The notes: a model not told the origin generated them from the letters alone. Counted from the stretch's first letter, positions 9,102-17,182 are shown. The stretch: 35,096 nt of DNA from Peptostreptococcus anaerobius VPI 4330 = DSM 2949 (GCF_000381525.1 NZ_KB906625.1:1-35096); one strand, 5' to 3'. A program made the numbers and translations.

Positions 9102-9107
9102 TATAAT
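9102..9107 (+). promoter_or_regulatory. Possible -10 box for msrAB
   Basis: TATAAT lies 30 nt before the ATG at 9137, but no convincing -35 box is seen at the expected distance. The gap 9029-9136 shows no terminator hairpin for the upstream operon. Confidence 0.3.
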
Positions 9108-9136
9108 AGTATATGTGGTATTAGGAGGATTGTACG

Positions 9137-10081
9137 ATGGAAAAATTAGCGACATTTGCTGGTGGATGCTTTTGGTGCATGGTTAAACCATTCACTAGTT
9201 ATGAAGGAGTCCTAGATTTAAAGGTTGGATATACCGGCGGCCAGACAGATAATCCTACTTACAAGGAAGTTTGTAGTGGAAAGACAGGTCATTTTGAAGC
9301 CGTTCAGATTAGATATGATGATAGAATTACATACGAAGAAATACTTGAGGTTTTTTGGAGACAGATAGATCCCTTTAATCCAGCAGGACAATTTGTCGAT
9401 ATTGGAAGTCAGTACCATACTGCTATTTTCTACCATGATGAAGATCAAAAGAGGATTGCTACTTATTACAAGGATAAATTAGAGAGAGAGTCTGATAAGA
9501 AGGTCTTCACTAAGATAATTCCGGCTGAAAAGTTCTATCCTGCAGAAGATAATCATCAGGACTACTATAAGACTCAGTCTAGGCATTATGAAATGTACTA
9601 TAGGAATTCAGGAAGACATAATTTTTTAAAGGCCTACTGGGATAGGAACAATGATCTTAGGGAGGAAAGAAGGGATATCTTATCTGATATATCTTTTGAA
9701 GTTACCCAAAATGATATGACTGAAGTACCTTTTGAAAATGGATACTACGATAATTTTGACAAGGGTATATATGTCGATATAGTCGATGGACAGCCATTAT
9801 TTTCTTCAAGCGACAAGTTTGATTCAGGCTGTGGTTGGCCAGCATTTTCTAAGCCAATAAAAGATACGTCTATCCATAAGAGGGCTGACTATTCATTTGG
9901 TATGAGTAGGACTGAGGTTAGGAGTTTGAAGGCTAACTCTCATCTAGGTCATGTATTTGAAGATGGTCCAGACTCATTGGGAGGCAATAGGTATTGTATC
10001 AATTCAGCAGCCCTAAAGTTTATACCACTTGAAAAGATGGAAGAACTAGGATACGGTGAATATATCAAATATGTTAAGTAG
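9137..10081 (+). CDS. msrAB: Fused peptide methionine sulfoxide reductase MsrA-MsrB
   Basis: A 314-residue bifunctional repair enzyme reducing both S- (MsrA) and R- (MsrB) epimers of methionine sulfoxide in proteins. The MsrA domain (1-155) opens with FAGGCFWCM, with catalytic Cys11 and Cys14 nearby, then GYTGG and [10 protein letters not shown]. The MsrB domain (about 170-310) has [22 protein letters not shown] and RYCINSAAL, whose Cys is the catalytic one. The two zinc-binding CxxC pairs found in many MsrB proteins are absent. There is no signal peptide, so it should act in the cytosol. GGAGG lies before the ATG. It is preceded by a -10 box and followed by a 19-bp triple repeat and a terminator, so it is probably a single-gene unit for oxidative stress defence. 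Confidence 0.96.
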   Translation: MEKLATFAGGCFWCMVKPFTSYEGVLDLKVGYTGGQTDNPTYKEVCSGKTGHFEAVQIRYDDRITYEEILEVFWRQIDPFNPAGQFVDIGSQYHTAIFYHDEDQKRIATYYKDKLERESDKKVFTKIIPAEKFYPAEDNHQDYYKTQSRHYEMYYRNSGRHNFLKAYWDRNNDLREERRDILSDISFEVTQNDMTEVPFENGYYDNFDKGIYVDIVDGQPLFSSSDKFDSGCGWPAFSKPIKDTSIHKRADYSFGMSRTEVRSLKANSHLGHVFEDGPDSLGGNRYCINSAALKFIPLEKMEELGYGEYIKYVK

Positions 10082-10092
10082 AAAATATACAA

Positions 10093-10149
10093 AGTAGATT
10101 TAAGTATAAAAAGTAGATTTAAGTATAAAAAGTAGATTTAAGTATAAAA
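10093..10149 (+). repeat. Three perfect tandem copies of a 19-bp unit
   Basis: The unit AGTAGATTTAAGTATAAAA occurs three times head to tail (10093, 10112, 10131) between the msrAB stop and its terminator. The msrAB stop region (AAGTAGAAAATATA) resembles the unit, so the array may have grown by slippage from it. No function is visible. Confidence 0.95.
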
Positions 10150-10165
10150 TTTTAATAAATATTTT

Positions 10166-10190
10166 AGGCACCTTGAATTAGGTGCCTTTG
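10166..10190 (+). terminator. Rho-independent terminator after msrAB
   Basis: Perfect 8-bp stem AGGCACCT/AGGTGCCT with a 6-nt loop. The T tract after it is short (TTTG), so termination may be moderate. Confidence 0.7.
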
Positions 10191-10203
10191 TAACGTTTTG
10201 ATA

Positions 10204-10232
10204 TTGAAATTTTTTGAGATTTGGGTTATAGT
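10204..10232 (+). promoter_or_regulatory. Promoter of the AlaX-like gene
   Basis: TTGAAA (10204-10209), 17-nt spacer, TATAGT (10227-10232), just downstream of the msrAB terminator and 26 nt before the ATG at 10258. Confidence 0.5.
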
Positions 10233-10257
10233 ATATCTTGTGATGATGGAGGTAGGT

Positions 10258-11592
10258 ATGAGTTATTACGAAAATAAATGGTTTAAAAATTTTAAAACAA
10301 AACTTGTAGCTTGCAATACTTATGATAATTCTGAACTACTGGAATTAGAGTTTGAAGATACGATATTTTTCCCAGGGGGCGGCGGCCAACCCATGGACAG
10401 GGGATTTATCAGCCTAGTCAGTGGTGGGGAAGTAAAGCATAGATACAAGCTTGAAGATATTCGTGAGGTTGATAATAGAATTAAACATATAGTATCTAGG
10501 GATCAAGTACTATCATCAGATAAGATATCATCAGACAAAATATCATCAGACAAAATATCATCAGACAAAATATCATCAGACGAGGTATCATTAGATAAGA
10601 TATCATCAGGTGATATAGTATGTCTTATGGAGCTTGATTGGGACCACAGGATTGATGGTATGCAGCAACATACAGGTCAGCATCTCTTATCAGGATGTTT
10701 CTATAAATTGTTTAAGGCCAATACTAAGGGGCTGCATATAGGTAAAGATGTATCTCAGTTAGATATTGACGGTGAATTTACGGACGAAATGGTTAAAAAG
10801 CTTGAAGACTATGCTAATGACCAGATTTCAAGGGCTATAAATATCAAAAATTATGTCTTAAAAGAGGGTGACAGTCTAGAAACTAGAAGGCCTCTTCCAA
10901 GTACAGATGGTGATATTAGGATTCTTGAAATTGAGGACCTGGATATTAATGCCTGTTGTGGTCTTCATCTAGACAACACTAGGGACATCACCATGGTAAA
11001 GATAAAAAGGTACTACAAGCACAAGTCTGGAACTAGGTTTGAATACTTAGCTGGAAAAAGGGCTGTAGATTACTTGTTAAAAAGGGATCGAATTTTCGAT
11101 TCTGTCCTTAATAAGTACAGTGCAGGAGAAGACAATATTATAAAGAGTTTGGAAAATATAGAAAAGAAAAAGGATGATTACTATAATAGATCAGCTTATC
11201 TATTAAATGAGCTAATCAAAAAAGATATGGAGATATACTTATCTTCTGCTAAGTCAAATGCCAAGGGATTAAAGGTTATTATAAGTAAATTTGATAATGA
11301 AGAGACATGGTATTTGGATAGTCTTGCAAAGCACCTAGTAGAGAGTGGACCTCTTGTTCTAATCTTTGCAAATAAAAAGCAAGGCAAATACATGATAAAC
11401 TTTATGGCAAGTAAGACTACAATATCAGAACACACCTATATAGATTTAGGTAAATTATTTAAGAGTTTAGCCAATGAGTATCCATTAAAGGGTGGTGGAT
11501 CTAAGTTTTCAGCGTCTGGAGTATATGATTCTGAAAAAAATATTGACATATTGTTAGATAATGTATATGATTTATATATTGGAGTTTTATAG
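10258..11592 (+). CDS. AlaX-like alanyl-tRNA editing protein with DHHA1 domain
   Basis: A free-standing relative of the alanyl-tRNA synthetase editing domain, expected to hydrolyse mischarged Ser- or Gly-tRNA(Ala) in the cytosol. Of 444 residues, the N-terminal barrel carries FFPGGGGQPMDRG (37-49). The editing domain has zinc ligands His138 and His142 in QQHTGQHLLSG, and Cys233 and His237 in ACCGLH. The C-terminal part (about 290-444) resembles DHHA1 and ends with a KGGGSKFSASG loop. Residues 86-119 are a repeat of ISSDK between the barrel and the editing core, which is unusual. I start at MSYYENKW because GGAGG lies 5 nt upstream; the longer reading frame from 10198 adds a hydrophobic stretch without a ribosome site. 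The next gene follows after 19 nt. The family is confident, but the exact tRNA preference is not. Confidence 0.9.
   Translation: MSYYENKWFKNFKTKLVACNTYDNSELLELEFEDTIFFPGGGGQPMDRGFISLVSGGEVKHRYKLEDIREVDNRIKHIVSRDQVLSSDKISSDKISSDKISSDKISSDEVSLDKISSGDIVCLMELDWDHRIDGMQQHTGQHLLSGCFYKLFKANTKGLHIGKDVSQLDIDGEFTDEMVKKLEDYANDQISRAINIKNYVLKEGDSLETRRPLPSTDGDIRILEIEDLDINACCGLHLDNTRDITMVKIKRYYKHKSGTRFEYLAGKRAVDYLLKRDRIFDSVLNKYSAGEDNIIKSLENIEKKKDDYYNRSAYLLNELIKKDMEIYLSSAKSNAKGLKVIISKFDNEETWYLDSLAKHLVESGPLVLIFANKKQGKYMINFMASKTTISEHTYIDLGKLFKSLANEYPLKGGGSKFSASGVYDSEKNIDILLDNVYDLYIGVL
10513..10614 (+). repeat. In-frame 15-bp tandem repeat inside the AlaX-like gene
   Basis: About seven copies of a TATCATCAGACAAAA-like unit encode repeated I-S-S-D-K. 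The three middle copies are identical and the outer ones have diverged. Copy number changes would keep the reading frame. The repeat sits in a linker, not in a catalytic motif. Confidence 0.93.
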
Positions 11593-11611
11593 GAATTTAT
11601 TGGAGGTAAAA

Positions 11612-11923
11612 ATGTCAATTTCAGGATTGATTATACTTTTGGTGTTGTTGGTACTTGCACTATATAGTATATTAACAAGTAAGGGTCTTAAGAGACATAT
11701 GATTAAGAATACAGCTACAGCCTATGCGATTTTGCTAGGACTACTTGCTGTAACGAGGATAAACAGGTGTGATATTATAGCTGTTTACATAGGCCTATTG
11801 ACGGTAGCTATTGCTGTAGGGTCTATATACTTTTATAAGAAGGATTACAGAAAATCCAGCATATTGTTGGTTTTGGCCTTGGTGATTGGTACATTAGGAG
11901 CCTACCTATCATATTTAGACTAA
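11612..11923 (+). CDS. Small integral membrane protein, unknown function
   Basis: A 103-residue hydrophobic protein that I cannot assign to a family. Four likely membrane helices lie near residues 3-22 (ISGLIILLVLLVLALYSI), 32-50, 53-73 and 80-101, with short charged loops (SKGLKRH, YKKDYRK). There is no signal peptide cleavage site, Cys cluster or catalytic motif. The start at 11612 is set by GGAGG 5 nt upstream; the frame is open from 11561, but there it would overlap the preceding gene and lacks a ribosome site. It lies 19 nt after the AlaX-like gene and before a strong terminator, so it is the second gene of that operon. Nothing ties it functionally to tRNA editing. Confidence 0.75.
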   Translation: MSISGLIILLVLLVLALYSILTSKGLKRHMIKNTATAYAILLGLLAVTRINRCDIIAVYIGLLTVAIAVGSIYFYKKDYRKSSILLVLALVIGTLGAYLSYLD

Positions 11924-11933
11924 GCAAGTAGTG

Positions 11934-11961
11934 ACCGTGGGATATATCCTGCGGTTTTTTT
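11934..11961 (+). terminator. Rho-independent terminator of the AlaX operon
   Basis: An imperfect 9- to 11-bp stem (ACCGTGGGATA with TATCCTGCGGT, two G-T pairs) followed by a run of eight T. Confidence 0.8.
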
Positions 11962-11967
11962 GTAGAC

Positions 11968-12015
11968 ATTTTATAGCTTTTATTTGGACAGATTTTATAG
12001 TTCTTACTTGGATAC
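11968..12015. repeat. Two imperfect 24-bp direct repeats between convergent terminators
   Basis: ATTTTATAG followed by CTTTTATTTGG at 11968, and ATTTTATAG followed by TTCTTACTTGG at 11992. They differ mostly by C-T transitions. A related TTACTTGGACAG occurs near 16996 downstream of the exported-protein gene. Function is unknown; possibly slippage. Confidence 0.6.
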
Positions 12016-12017
12016 AG

Positions 12018-12044
12018 AAAAGGCCGCCCTTATTTGAGCGACCT
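12018..12044 (-). terminator. Terminator of guaB (minus strand)
   Basis: On the minus strand a 9-bp stem (12036-12044 with 12021-12029, two G-T pairs) and a 6-nt loop are followed by TTTTC. The plus side also has TTAATTT, so it may act weakly in both directions. Confidence 0.7.
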
Positions 12045-12086
12045 TAATTTATCGTATTGATTTTAACAAAATGCTAATGGATTCTA

Positions 12087-13586
12087 TTATAGGTTTCTAT
12101 TGTCCTTTAGTATAACGTCGTGAGCTCCACCCTCTACGATTGAAGTAGAAGATACAACTGTTAGCTTGGCCTTGTCCTGTAGTTCAGGAATTGAAAGGGC
12201 ACCGCAGTTACACATAGTTGATCTTACCTTAGCAAGAGTCATGTTTACATTGTCTTTTAATGAACCAGCATATGGAACGTAAGAGTCTACACCTTCTTCA
12301 AATGACAGCTTCTTGTCTCCACCTAGGTCATATCTCTGCCAGTTTCTAGCCCTAGCAGAACCTTCACCCCAGTATTCCTTCATGTAAACGCCGTTTATAT
12401 TTACCTTGTTTGTTGGAGATTCATCAAATCTTGAGAAGTATCTACCAAGCATTACAAAGTCTGATCCCATAGCTAGTGCAAGTGTGATGTGGTGGTCATA
12501 TACGATACCACCATCTGAGCAGATTGGAATATATATACCAGTTTCTTCAAAATATTCATCTCTAGCCTTGGCAACATCAATTACTGAAGTAGCCTGACCA
12601 CGTCCGATACCCTTTTGTTCTCTAGTGATACATATTGATCCACCACCGATACCGATCTTTATAAAGTCAGCACCAGCATCAGCAAGGAATCTGAATCCCT
12701 CTCTGTCAACTACGTTACCAGCACCTATCTTTACAGTGTCACCGTACTTTTCTCTAACCCACGCTATAGTTCTTGACTGCCATTCTGAGTAGCCTTCAGA
12801 TGAATCTATGCATAGTATGTCAACACCAGCCTCTAGTAGGGCAGGAATACGCTCTTCGTAGTCTCTAGTGTTGATACCAGCACCTACAACGTATCTCTTT
12901 TTAGCGTCGTGTAGTTCAAGTGGGTTTTCCTTGTGTGAATCATAGTCTTTTCTAAATACCATATATACTAGCTTGCCATCTTCGTCTAGTACTGGTAGAG
13001 AATTTAACTTGTTGTCCCAGATTATGTTGTTGGCTTCTTTAAGAGTAACATTTTTATCTGCGTATACAATTTTTTCTATTGGTGTCATAAAATCACGAAC
13101 TTTAGTATCACGTGACATTCTGCTGACTCTGTAGTCACGGCTTGCTACTATTCCCAATAATTTACCTTTTGCAGTACCATCATCTGTTATGGCAACAGTA
13201 GAGTGGCCAGTCTTTTTCTTTAGGTCAAGTATATCTGCTAGTGTGTGGTCTGGAGTAAGGTTTGAGTCAGATATTACAAACCCTGCCTTGTGAGACTTTA
13301 CTTTTGCTACCATTGCAGCCTGATTTTCTATAGTCTGTGATCCGTATATGAATGAGATACCACCTTCTTTTGCTAGAGCAACAGCCATATTGTCATCAGA
13401 TACTGACTGCATGACAGCTGAAACTAGAGGTATATTCATCTTTAAAGCTGGTTCTTCTCCTTTTTTGAATTTAACAACTGGTGTAACAAGGCTAACATTA
13501 GCTGGTATGCACTCAGCTGATGAATAACCTGGTACTAATAAATACTCACTGAAAGTTCTTGATGGAGTATCAAAGTAAAAAGCCAT
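12087..13586 (-). CDS. guaB: IMP dehydrogenase, Tritrichomonas-like type
   Basis: Oxidises IMP to XMP with NAD+, the committed step to guanine nucleotides; cytosolic. The 499-residue protein has an N-terminal barrel segment, an inserted CBS pair (about 105-215), then the catalytic half with [19 protein letters not shown] (Cys319 is the nucleophile). The mobile flap contains RNWQRYD, with the catalytic Arg418-Tyr419 pair. These numbers coincide with my memory of the Tritrichomonas foetus enzyme, and the whole sequence resembles it far more than the usual bacterial GuaB: for example [10 protein letters not shown] and [12 protein letters not shown], where ordinary enzymes have a GGI(R/K)YSGD-type motif. 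GGAG precedes the ATG. It is alone on the minus strand with its own terminator. Enzyme identity is firm; the evolutionary reading is inference. Confidence 0.95.
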   Translation of the reverse strand: MAFYFDTPSRTFSEYLLVPGYSSAECIPANVSLVTPVVKFKKGEEPALKMNIPLVSAVMQSVSDDNMAVALAKEGGISFIYGSQTIENQAAMVAKVKSHKAGFVISDSNLTPDHTLADILDLKKKTGHSTVAITDDGTAKGKLLGIVASRDYRVSRMSRDTKVRDFMTPIEKIVYADKNVTLKEANNIIWDNKLNSLPVLDEDGKLVYMVFRKDYDSHKENPLELHDAKKRYVVGAGINTRDYEERIPALLEAGVDILCIDSSEGYSEWQSRTIAWVREKYGDTVKIGAGNVVDREGFRFLADAGADFIKIGIGGGSICITREQKGIGRGQATSVIDVAKARDEYFEETGIYIPICSDGGIVYDHHITLALAMGSDFVMLGRYFSRFDESPTNKVNINGVYMKEYWGEGSARARNWQRYDLGGDKKLSFEEGVDSYVPYAGSLKDNVNMTLAKVRSTMCNCGALSIPELQDKAKLTVVSSTSIVEGGAHDVILKDNRNL

Positions 13587-13662
13587 TAATAATCATCTCC
13601 TTTATATTATTTTTTCCAAACATTATGATGAAATCCTTAACTGAATGTTTATATATAAAGAG

Positions 13663-13691
13663 ATTTTAACACTATTAAAACAAAAAGTCTA
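13663..13691 (-). promoter_or_regulatory. Possible guaB promoter (minus strand)
   Basis: On the minus strand, TAGACT (13686-13691), a 17-nt spacer and TAAAAT (13663-13668), about 77 nt before the guaB ATG. No purine riboswitch or obvious PurR-like box is seen in this leader. With the plus-strand promoters at 13773 and 13869, this accounts for the 343-bp gap 13587-13929. Confidence 0.4.
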
Positions 13692-13756
13692 GGAAAATAT
13701 CTAAAGAAAACTGAATTTTAGTGAATTTTTATATAATAGTGATTTATCTTGGGAGA

Positions 13757-13801
13757 ACTTGCAAGACCTAAATTGCAAAACTTGTAAATTTGCTATATAA
13801 T
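13757..13801 (+). promoter_or_regulatory. Upstream promoter of the transaldolase operon with palindromic site
   Basis: TTGCAA (13773-13778), 17-nt spacer, TATAAT (13796-13801). The palindrome CTTGCAAG lies at 13758-13765, 8 nt before the -35, and AACTTGCAA at 13757 is echoed by AACTTGTAA in the spacer. The repeated TTGCAA/AACTTG pattern could be an operator, which is inference. Confidence 0.55.
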
Positions 13802-13868
13802 ATAGAAGTAAATCCTATAATTTATTAAACTTATTTATAGGTGTTTAATTGACACTTTGTTTAAGAAA

Positions 13869-13897
13869 TTGAAATGGATTTATAGCGTTAGTATAAT
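13869..13897 (+). promoter_or_regulatory. Proximal promoter of the transaldolase operon
   Basis: TTGAAA (13869-13874), 17-nt spacer, TATAAT (13892-13897), 32 nt before the ATG. This gives two tandem promoters for the operon. Confidence 0.6.
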
Positions 13898-13929
13898 CAA
13901 AATAACCAAATAAAATTCGGGAGGAATAT

Positions 13930-14580
13930 ATGAACTTTTTTATCGACACAGCCAATATTGATGAAATAAAGGAAGCAAATGATCTAGGTGTAATCTGCGG
14001 TGTAACTACAAACCCATCGCTTATAGCCAAAGAAGGTAGAGATTTTGCAGAGGTAGTAAATGAAATAACTACTATAGTTGATGGGCCTATCAGTGCTGAG
14101 GTACTAAGTATGGACCATGAAGGTATGATAAAAGAAGGCGAAAAGCTTGCTAAGATCCACGAAAACATAGTTATAAAGATACCTATGTGTGCAGAAGGTC
14201 TAAAGGCAGTAAAGGCACTTAGCGACAAGGGCATAAGAACAAATGTAACTCTTATATTCTCAGCTAATCAGGCACTTCTTGCAGCTAGGGCTGGAGCGTC
14301 ATATGTGAGTCCTTTTGTTGGTAGATTAGATGACATATCATTTGATGGCCTAGGACTTATAGCTGACATCAAGCAGATATTTGAAGTTAACTTTATAGAA
14401 ACAGAAATAATAGTTGCAAGTGTTAGAAATCCAATCCATGTACTAGAGTCTGCAAAGCTAGGAGCAGACATAGCTACAGTGCCATATAAGGTAATAATGC
14501 AGATGATCAACCATCCACTTACAGACAGGGGTATAGAAAATTTTATAAAGGATGCTGAGAAGGCAAAATTAACAATATAG
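13930..14580 (+). CDS. tal: Transaldolase (small TalC/MipB-type)
   Basis: A 216-residue class I aldolase of the short transaldolase/fructose-6-phosphate aldolase group; it transfers a dihydroxyacetone unit between sugar phosphates in the non-oxidative pentose phosphate pathway. Motifs run from [13 protein letters not shown] and [13 protein letters not shown] (24-36) to the Schiff-base Lys83 in [12 protein letters not shown], then [26 protein letters not shown]. The length matches the family (about 215). GGGAGGA precedes the ATG. It has two upstream promoters and is followed after 34 nt by a phosphohexomutase, so the pair may link pentose and hexose phosphate pools. Transaldolase versus F6P aldolase activity in this group is hard to tell from sequence, and I favour transaldolase. 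Confidence 0.92.
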   Translation: MNFFIDTANIDEIKEANDLGVICGVTTNPSLIAKEGRDFAEVVNEITTIVDGPISAEVLSMDHEGMIKEGEKLAKIHENIVIKIPMCAEGLKAVKALSDKGIRTNVTLIFSANQALLAARAGASYVSPFVGRLDDISFDGLGLIADIKQIFEVNFIETEIIVASVRNPIHVLESAKLGADIATVPYKVIMQMINHPLTDRGIENFIKDAEKAKLTI

Positions 14581-14614
14581 TAGATAGTAGGGATTATTCC
14601 CATAGGAGAAAGAA

Positions 14615-16111
14615 ATGGACAAGTTATTCAGTTTACAAAATGGTACAGATGTTAGAGGGGTAGCCTATAAGGATGAAAACTCTGAATTGGATATAACTCT
14701 TACTAAGGAAGATGTAGAAATAATAGCCAAGGCTTTTGCTACTTGGATTACTGACAAGGAAAAGAAGTCTGACATAAGGATTGCATTAGGTATGGATTCA
14801 AGGGTCACAGGCCCTGAATTTAGACAGGTTGCAGGTGATGCCTTGAGGTCTATAGGCGTATATCTAGTAGATTGCGGTCTTGCAACTACACCATCTATGT
14901 TTATGACTACTGTAATGGAAGATTACAAGTGCGATGGTGCTATAATGTTTACAGCAAGTCATATGCCATATATATATAATGGAATGAAGATGTTTACTGA
15001 GGATGGATGCCTAGACAAGCAGGACCTAAAGGATGTCTTGGATATAGCTGTATCTAAGAATATCATGAAGGGGCTAGAATATGGTGGTTACGAAACTAGA
15101 GACCTATTAGAGGACTATTCAAGGGTCCTTGTAGATAAGATAATAAAAGGTGTGGACTCTAAGATAAACCATGATAAGCCACTTGCTGGTATGAAGATCA
15201 TAGTAGATGCCGGAAATGGTGCAGGTGGATTTTTTGCTGAAAAGGTCCTTGCTAGACTTGGTGCAGATACAGAGGGAAGTCAGTTCCTAGAGCCAGATGG
15301 AATGTTCCCTAATCATATACCTAACCCTGAAAACAGGGAAGCTATGAAGTCTATATCTCAGGCTACTGTAAATGTAGGTGCTGACCTTGGTATTATATTT
15401 GATACCGATGTAGACAGGGCAGCTATAGTAGGTCCAGATGGAAAATCTATAAATAAAAACGCCTTGATAGCCTTGATTGCATCGATCCTACTAGAAGAAG
15501 AGGCTGGGGCTACAATAGTAACAGATTCTGTAACTTCTAAGGGCCTTGCTGAATTTATAGAAAAAAGAGGTGGGGTTCACCATAGGTTTAAGAGGGGTTA
15601 CAAGAATGTAATCAACGAATCAGTAAGACTAAACAAGGAAGGTATATCATCACCACTTGCTATAGAGACATCAGGTCATGCAGCACTTAGGGAGAATTAT
15701 TTCTTGGATGATGGAGCTTATTTAATAGCCAAGATATTGATGAAGGCTGCCCAGATGCATGAGAAGGGTCAGAGTGTTGCAGATATCATATCCGACCTAA
15801 AAGAAGCAAAGGAATCTTCAGAATACAGGATTAAGATCAAGGAAGAGGATTTTAAGGCCTATGCTGCTAAAGTAATAGAAGACTTAAAGGAATTTGCAAA
15901 ATCTAGTGACTCATGGTCTGAGGTAGAGAAAAACTTTGAAGGTGTAAGAGTTGATTCTGCATATCCAGATGAAAATGGTTGGTTCTTGTTAAGGGCATCC
16001 CTACACGAGCCACTATTAGTTCTTAACTTAGAGTCAGATGTTGACAGTGGATGTAACAAAATGTATTATAAAATAGAGAACTTCTTAAAGGAATACAATC
16101 TAGATTTATAA
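14615..16111 (+). CDS. Phosphoglucomutase/phosphomannomutase family protein
   Basis: An alpha-D-phosphohexomutase of 498 residues that moves phosphate between C6 and C1 of a hexose. The domains appear in order: sugar-binding start GTDVRGVAY (10-18), GMDSRVTGPEFR, catalytic phosphoserine Ser115 in MFTASHMP, metal loop FDTDVDR with Asp263/265/267, sugar-specificity loop IETSGHAALRENYFLDDG near 350, and the phosphate-binding domain at the C terminus. AGGAG lies before the ATG. It is co-transcribed with the transaldolase and ends at a strong terminator. The specificity loop ETSGHAA resembles the large eukaryote-like PMM/PGM group, but the substrate (glucose, mannose or glucosamine phosphate) is uncertain. 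Confidence 0.9.
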   Translation: MDKLFSLQNGTDVRGVAYKDENSELDITLTKEDVEIIAKAFATWITDKEKKSDIRIALGMDSRVTGPEFRQVAGDALRSIGVYLVDCGLATTPSMFMTTVMEDYKCDGAIMFTASHMPYIYNGMKMFTEDGCLDKQDLKDVLDIAVSKNIMKGLEYGGYETRDLLEDYSRVLVDKIIKGVDSKINHDKPLAGMKIIVDAGNGAGGFFAEKVLARLGADTEGSQFLEPDGMFPNHIPNPENREAMKSISQATVNVGADLGIIFDTDVDRAAIVGPDGKSINKNALIALIASILLEEEAGATIVTDSVTSKGLAEFIEKRGGVHHRFKRGYKNVINESVRLNKEGISSPLAIETSGHAALRENYFLDDGAYLIAKILMKAAQMHEKGQSVADIISDLKEAKESSEYRIKIKEEDFKAYAAKVIEDLKEFAKSSDSWSEVEKNFEGVRVDSAYPDENGWFLLRASLHEPLLVLNLESDVDSGCNKMYYKIENFLKEYNLDL

Positions 16112-16127
16112 AATTAATATGTAGTGA

Positions 16128-16171
16128 AAGTCTCAAGACGGTTGATTTCAACTGTTTTGGGACTTTTTTTG
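16128..16171 (+). terminator. Strong terminator of the transaldolase operon
   Basis: An 18-bp stem with G-T pairs (16128-16145 with 16148-16165) and a 2-nt nominal loop, followed by seven T in total. This is one of the strongest in the window. Confidence 0.85.
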
Positions 16172-16188
16172 TTTTTATAATAATATTA

Positions 16189-16244
16189 TTACAGCTTGTA
16201 ACTATAGTAACAGACCTGTAATGCTAGATAACACCCCTGTAACG
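16189..16244 (+). repeat. Imperfect ~20-bp iterated sites upstream of the exported protein
   Basis: CTTGTAAC (16195), CCTGTAAT (16215) and CCTGTAAC (16236) are spaced 20 and 21 bp apart, each of the first two followed by a related TAACA. TTACAG at 16189 is the inverted form of CTGTAA. Spacing of about two helical turns suggests sites for a DNA-binding protein on one face. An AT-rich stretch containing TATTAT and TATAAA follows before the gene at 16340. Confidence 0.5.
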
Positions 16245-16339
16245 TTTTTTATGTATATATTGTGGTATATTATAAATATAGAAAGACATAAATAAGACAT
16301 AAATATTAATTATATAAATTTGAGAAGGGGTGTGATCTT

Positions 16340-16981
16340 ATGAAGAAGAGAATAGTTTTAGCGATGGTAGTGATGATGGGTATATTTGCAGTCAGCCCCC
16401 TAAGCGATGCAGTAAATAGGCAACAAGAAGATATGATGTATGCAAGGCCAGCAAAGCAGGATGTGGTAGCTGATAGCGATGATACAGTTATAGATAATGA
16501 GTCACCTGTTTCAGACAAGAAGAAGGAAGACATAGTTGAGGCAGATACAAGCCTAAAGTCAAATCAGATGCAGGATGTAAACAAGGTTAGGAATCAAGAT
16601 AGAGTTATAAACAAGGTTGAAGTAAATAAATCTGAAAAGACTCTTGCTAATAATGTAACAGTAAATAAATCTGAAAAGACTCTTGCTAATAATGTAGCAG
16701 AAAATAAAACAAATAAGATAGGTGATTTAACAAGTCAAGAAGCTCCTAAGGCTAACAAGTCATTAAACAGGGAAGAGGCCTTAAATGTACTAAAGAACCA
16801 GGGAACAAACCTAGACTACTCATATATGGGCGATGAAAAAGACTACTCAGTGCTAAAGGAAAAAGGACATGAAGGCTATGTGTTCCTACCTAATACAAAC
16901 ACTGATATGGGCTTATTTGTAGACAAGAATACAAAAGAAGTATACTACTTTCATCCATCAGGTTATATTGACCAGTATTAG
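16340..16981 (+). CDS. Exported protein of unknown function with repeat linker
   Basis: A 213-residue protein with an N-terminal signal sequence (MKKRIVLAMVVMMGIFAVS, with cleavage near SPLSDA). There is no lipobox Cys. Residues 25-145 are a polar, Lys/Asn/Asp-rich, probably disordered linker with a 13-residue duplication (VNKSEKTLANNV twice). The C-terminal 70 residues look folded: REEALNVLKNQG, then GYVFLPNTNTDMGLFVDKN and YYFHPSGYIDQY. I do not recognise this end as a named domain. AGAAGGGG precedes the ATG. It is flanked by terminators, so it is monocistronic, with CTGTAA repeats upstream. It is probably secreted or held at the cell surface. Confidence 0.8.
   Translation: MKKRIVLAMVVMMGIFAVSPLSDAVNRQQEDMMYARPAKQDVVADSDDTVIDNESPVSDKKKEDIVEADTSLKSNQMQDVNKVRNQDRVINKVEVNKSEKTLANNVTVNKSEKTLANNVAENKTNKIGDLTSQEAPKANKSLNREEALNVLKNQGTNLDYSYMGDEKDYSVLKEKGHEGYVFLPNTNTDMGLFVDKNTKEVYYFHPSGYIDQY
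16622..16696 (+). repeat. 39-bp direct duplication in the exported protein gene
   Basis: The same 36 bases (starting GTAAATAAATCTGAAAAGAC) occur at 16622 and 16661 with a 39-bp period, encoding 13 residues each. Identity is complete over the 36 bases, so the duplication is recent. Confidence 0.93.
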
Positions 16982-17092
16982 TAGTAAGTACAAGCTTACT
17001 TGGACAGGTATTTAAAGAGGCAAGCAGTTGGTCCAAATATAGGTTGTTTATAAAATTCAATTTAAATGTGCGAAGTAATATAGGCACTTAAG

Positions 17093-17138
17093 AAGGTTAT
17101 GCATTTGATTTCAAAAGAAATTTTGCATAACCTTTTTA
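17093..17138 (+). terminator. Terminator after the exported protein gene
   Basis: AAGGTTATGCA (17093-17103) pairs perfectly with TGCATAACCTT (17124-17134); TTTATT follows. It lies 110 nt downstream of the stop, and the convergent kinase gene ends just beyond it. Confidence 0.7.
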
Positions 17139-17182
17139 TTTATGTATTAAAATGCTTCTCTAATTTATATACTAAATTTATC

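Noticed and set aside
10093-10614. CRISPR-like repeats
   Set aside because: The 19-bp and 15-bp units are tandem without spacers, and one lies inside a coding region. No cas genes are present.
13845-14234. 129-residue minus-strand open frame antisense to transaldolase
   Set aside because: It overlaps a strongly conserved gene and two plus-strand promoters; no ribosome site.
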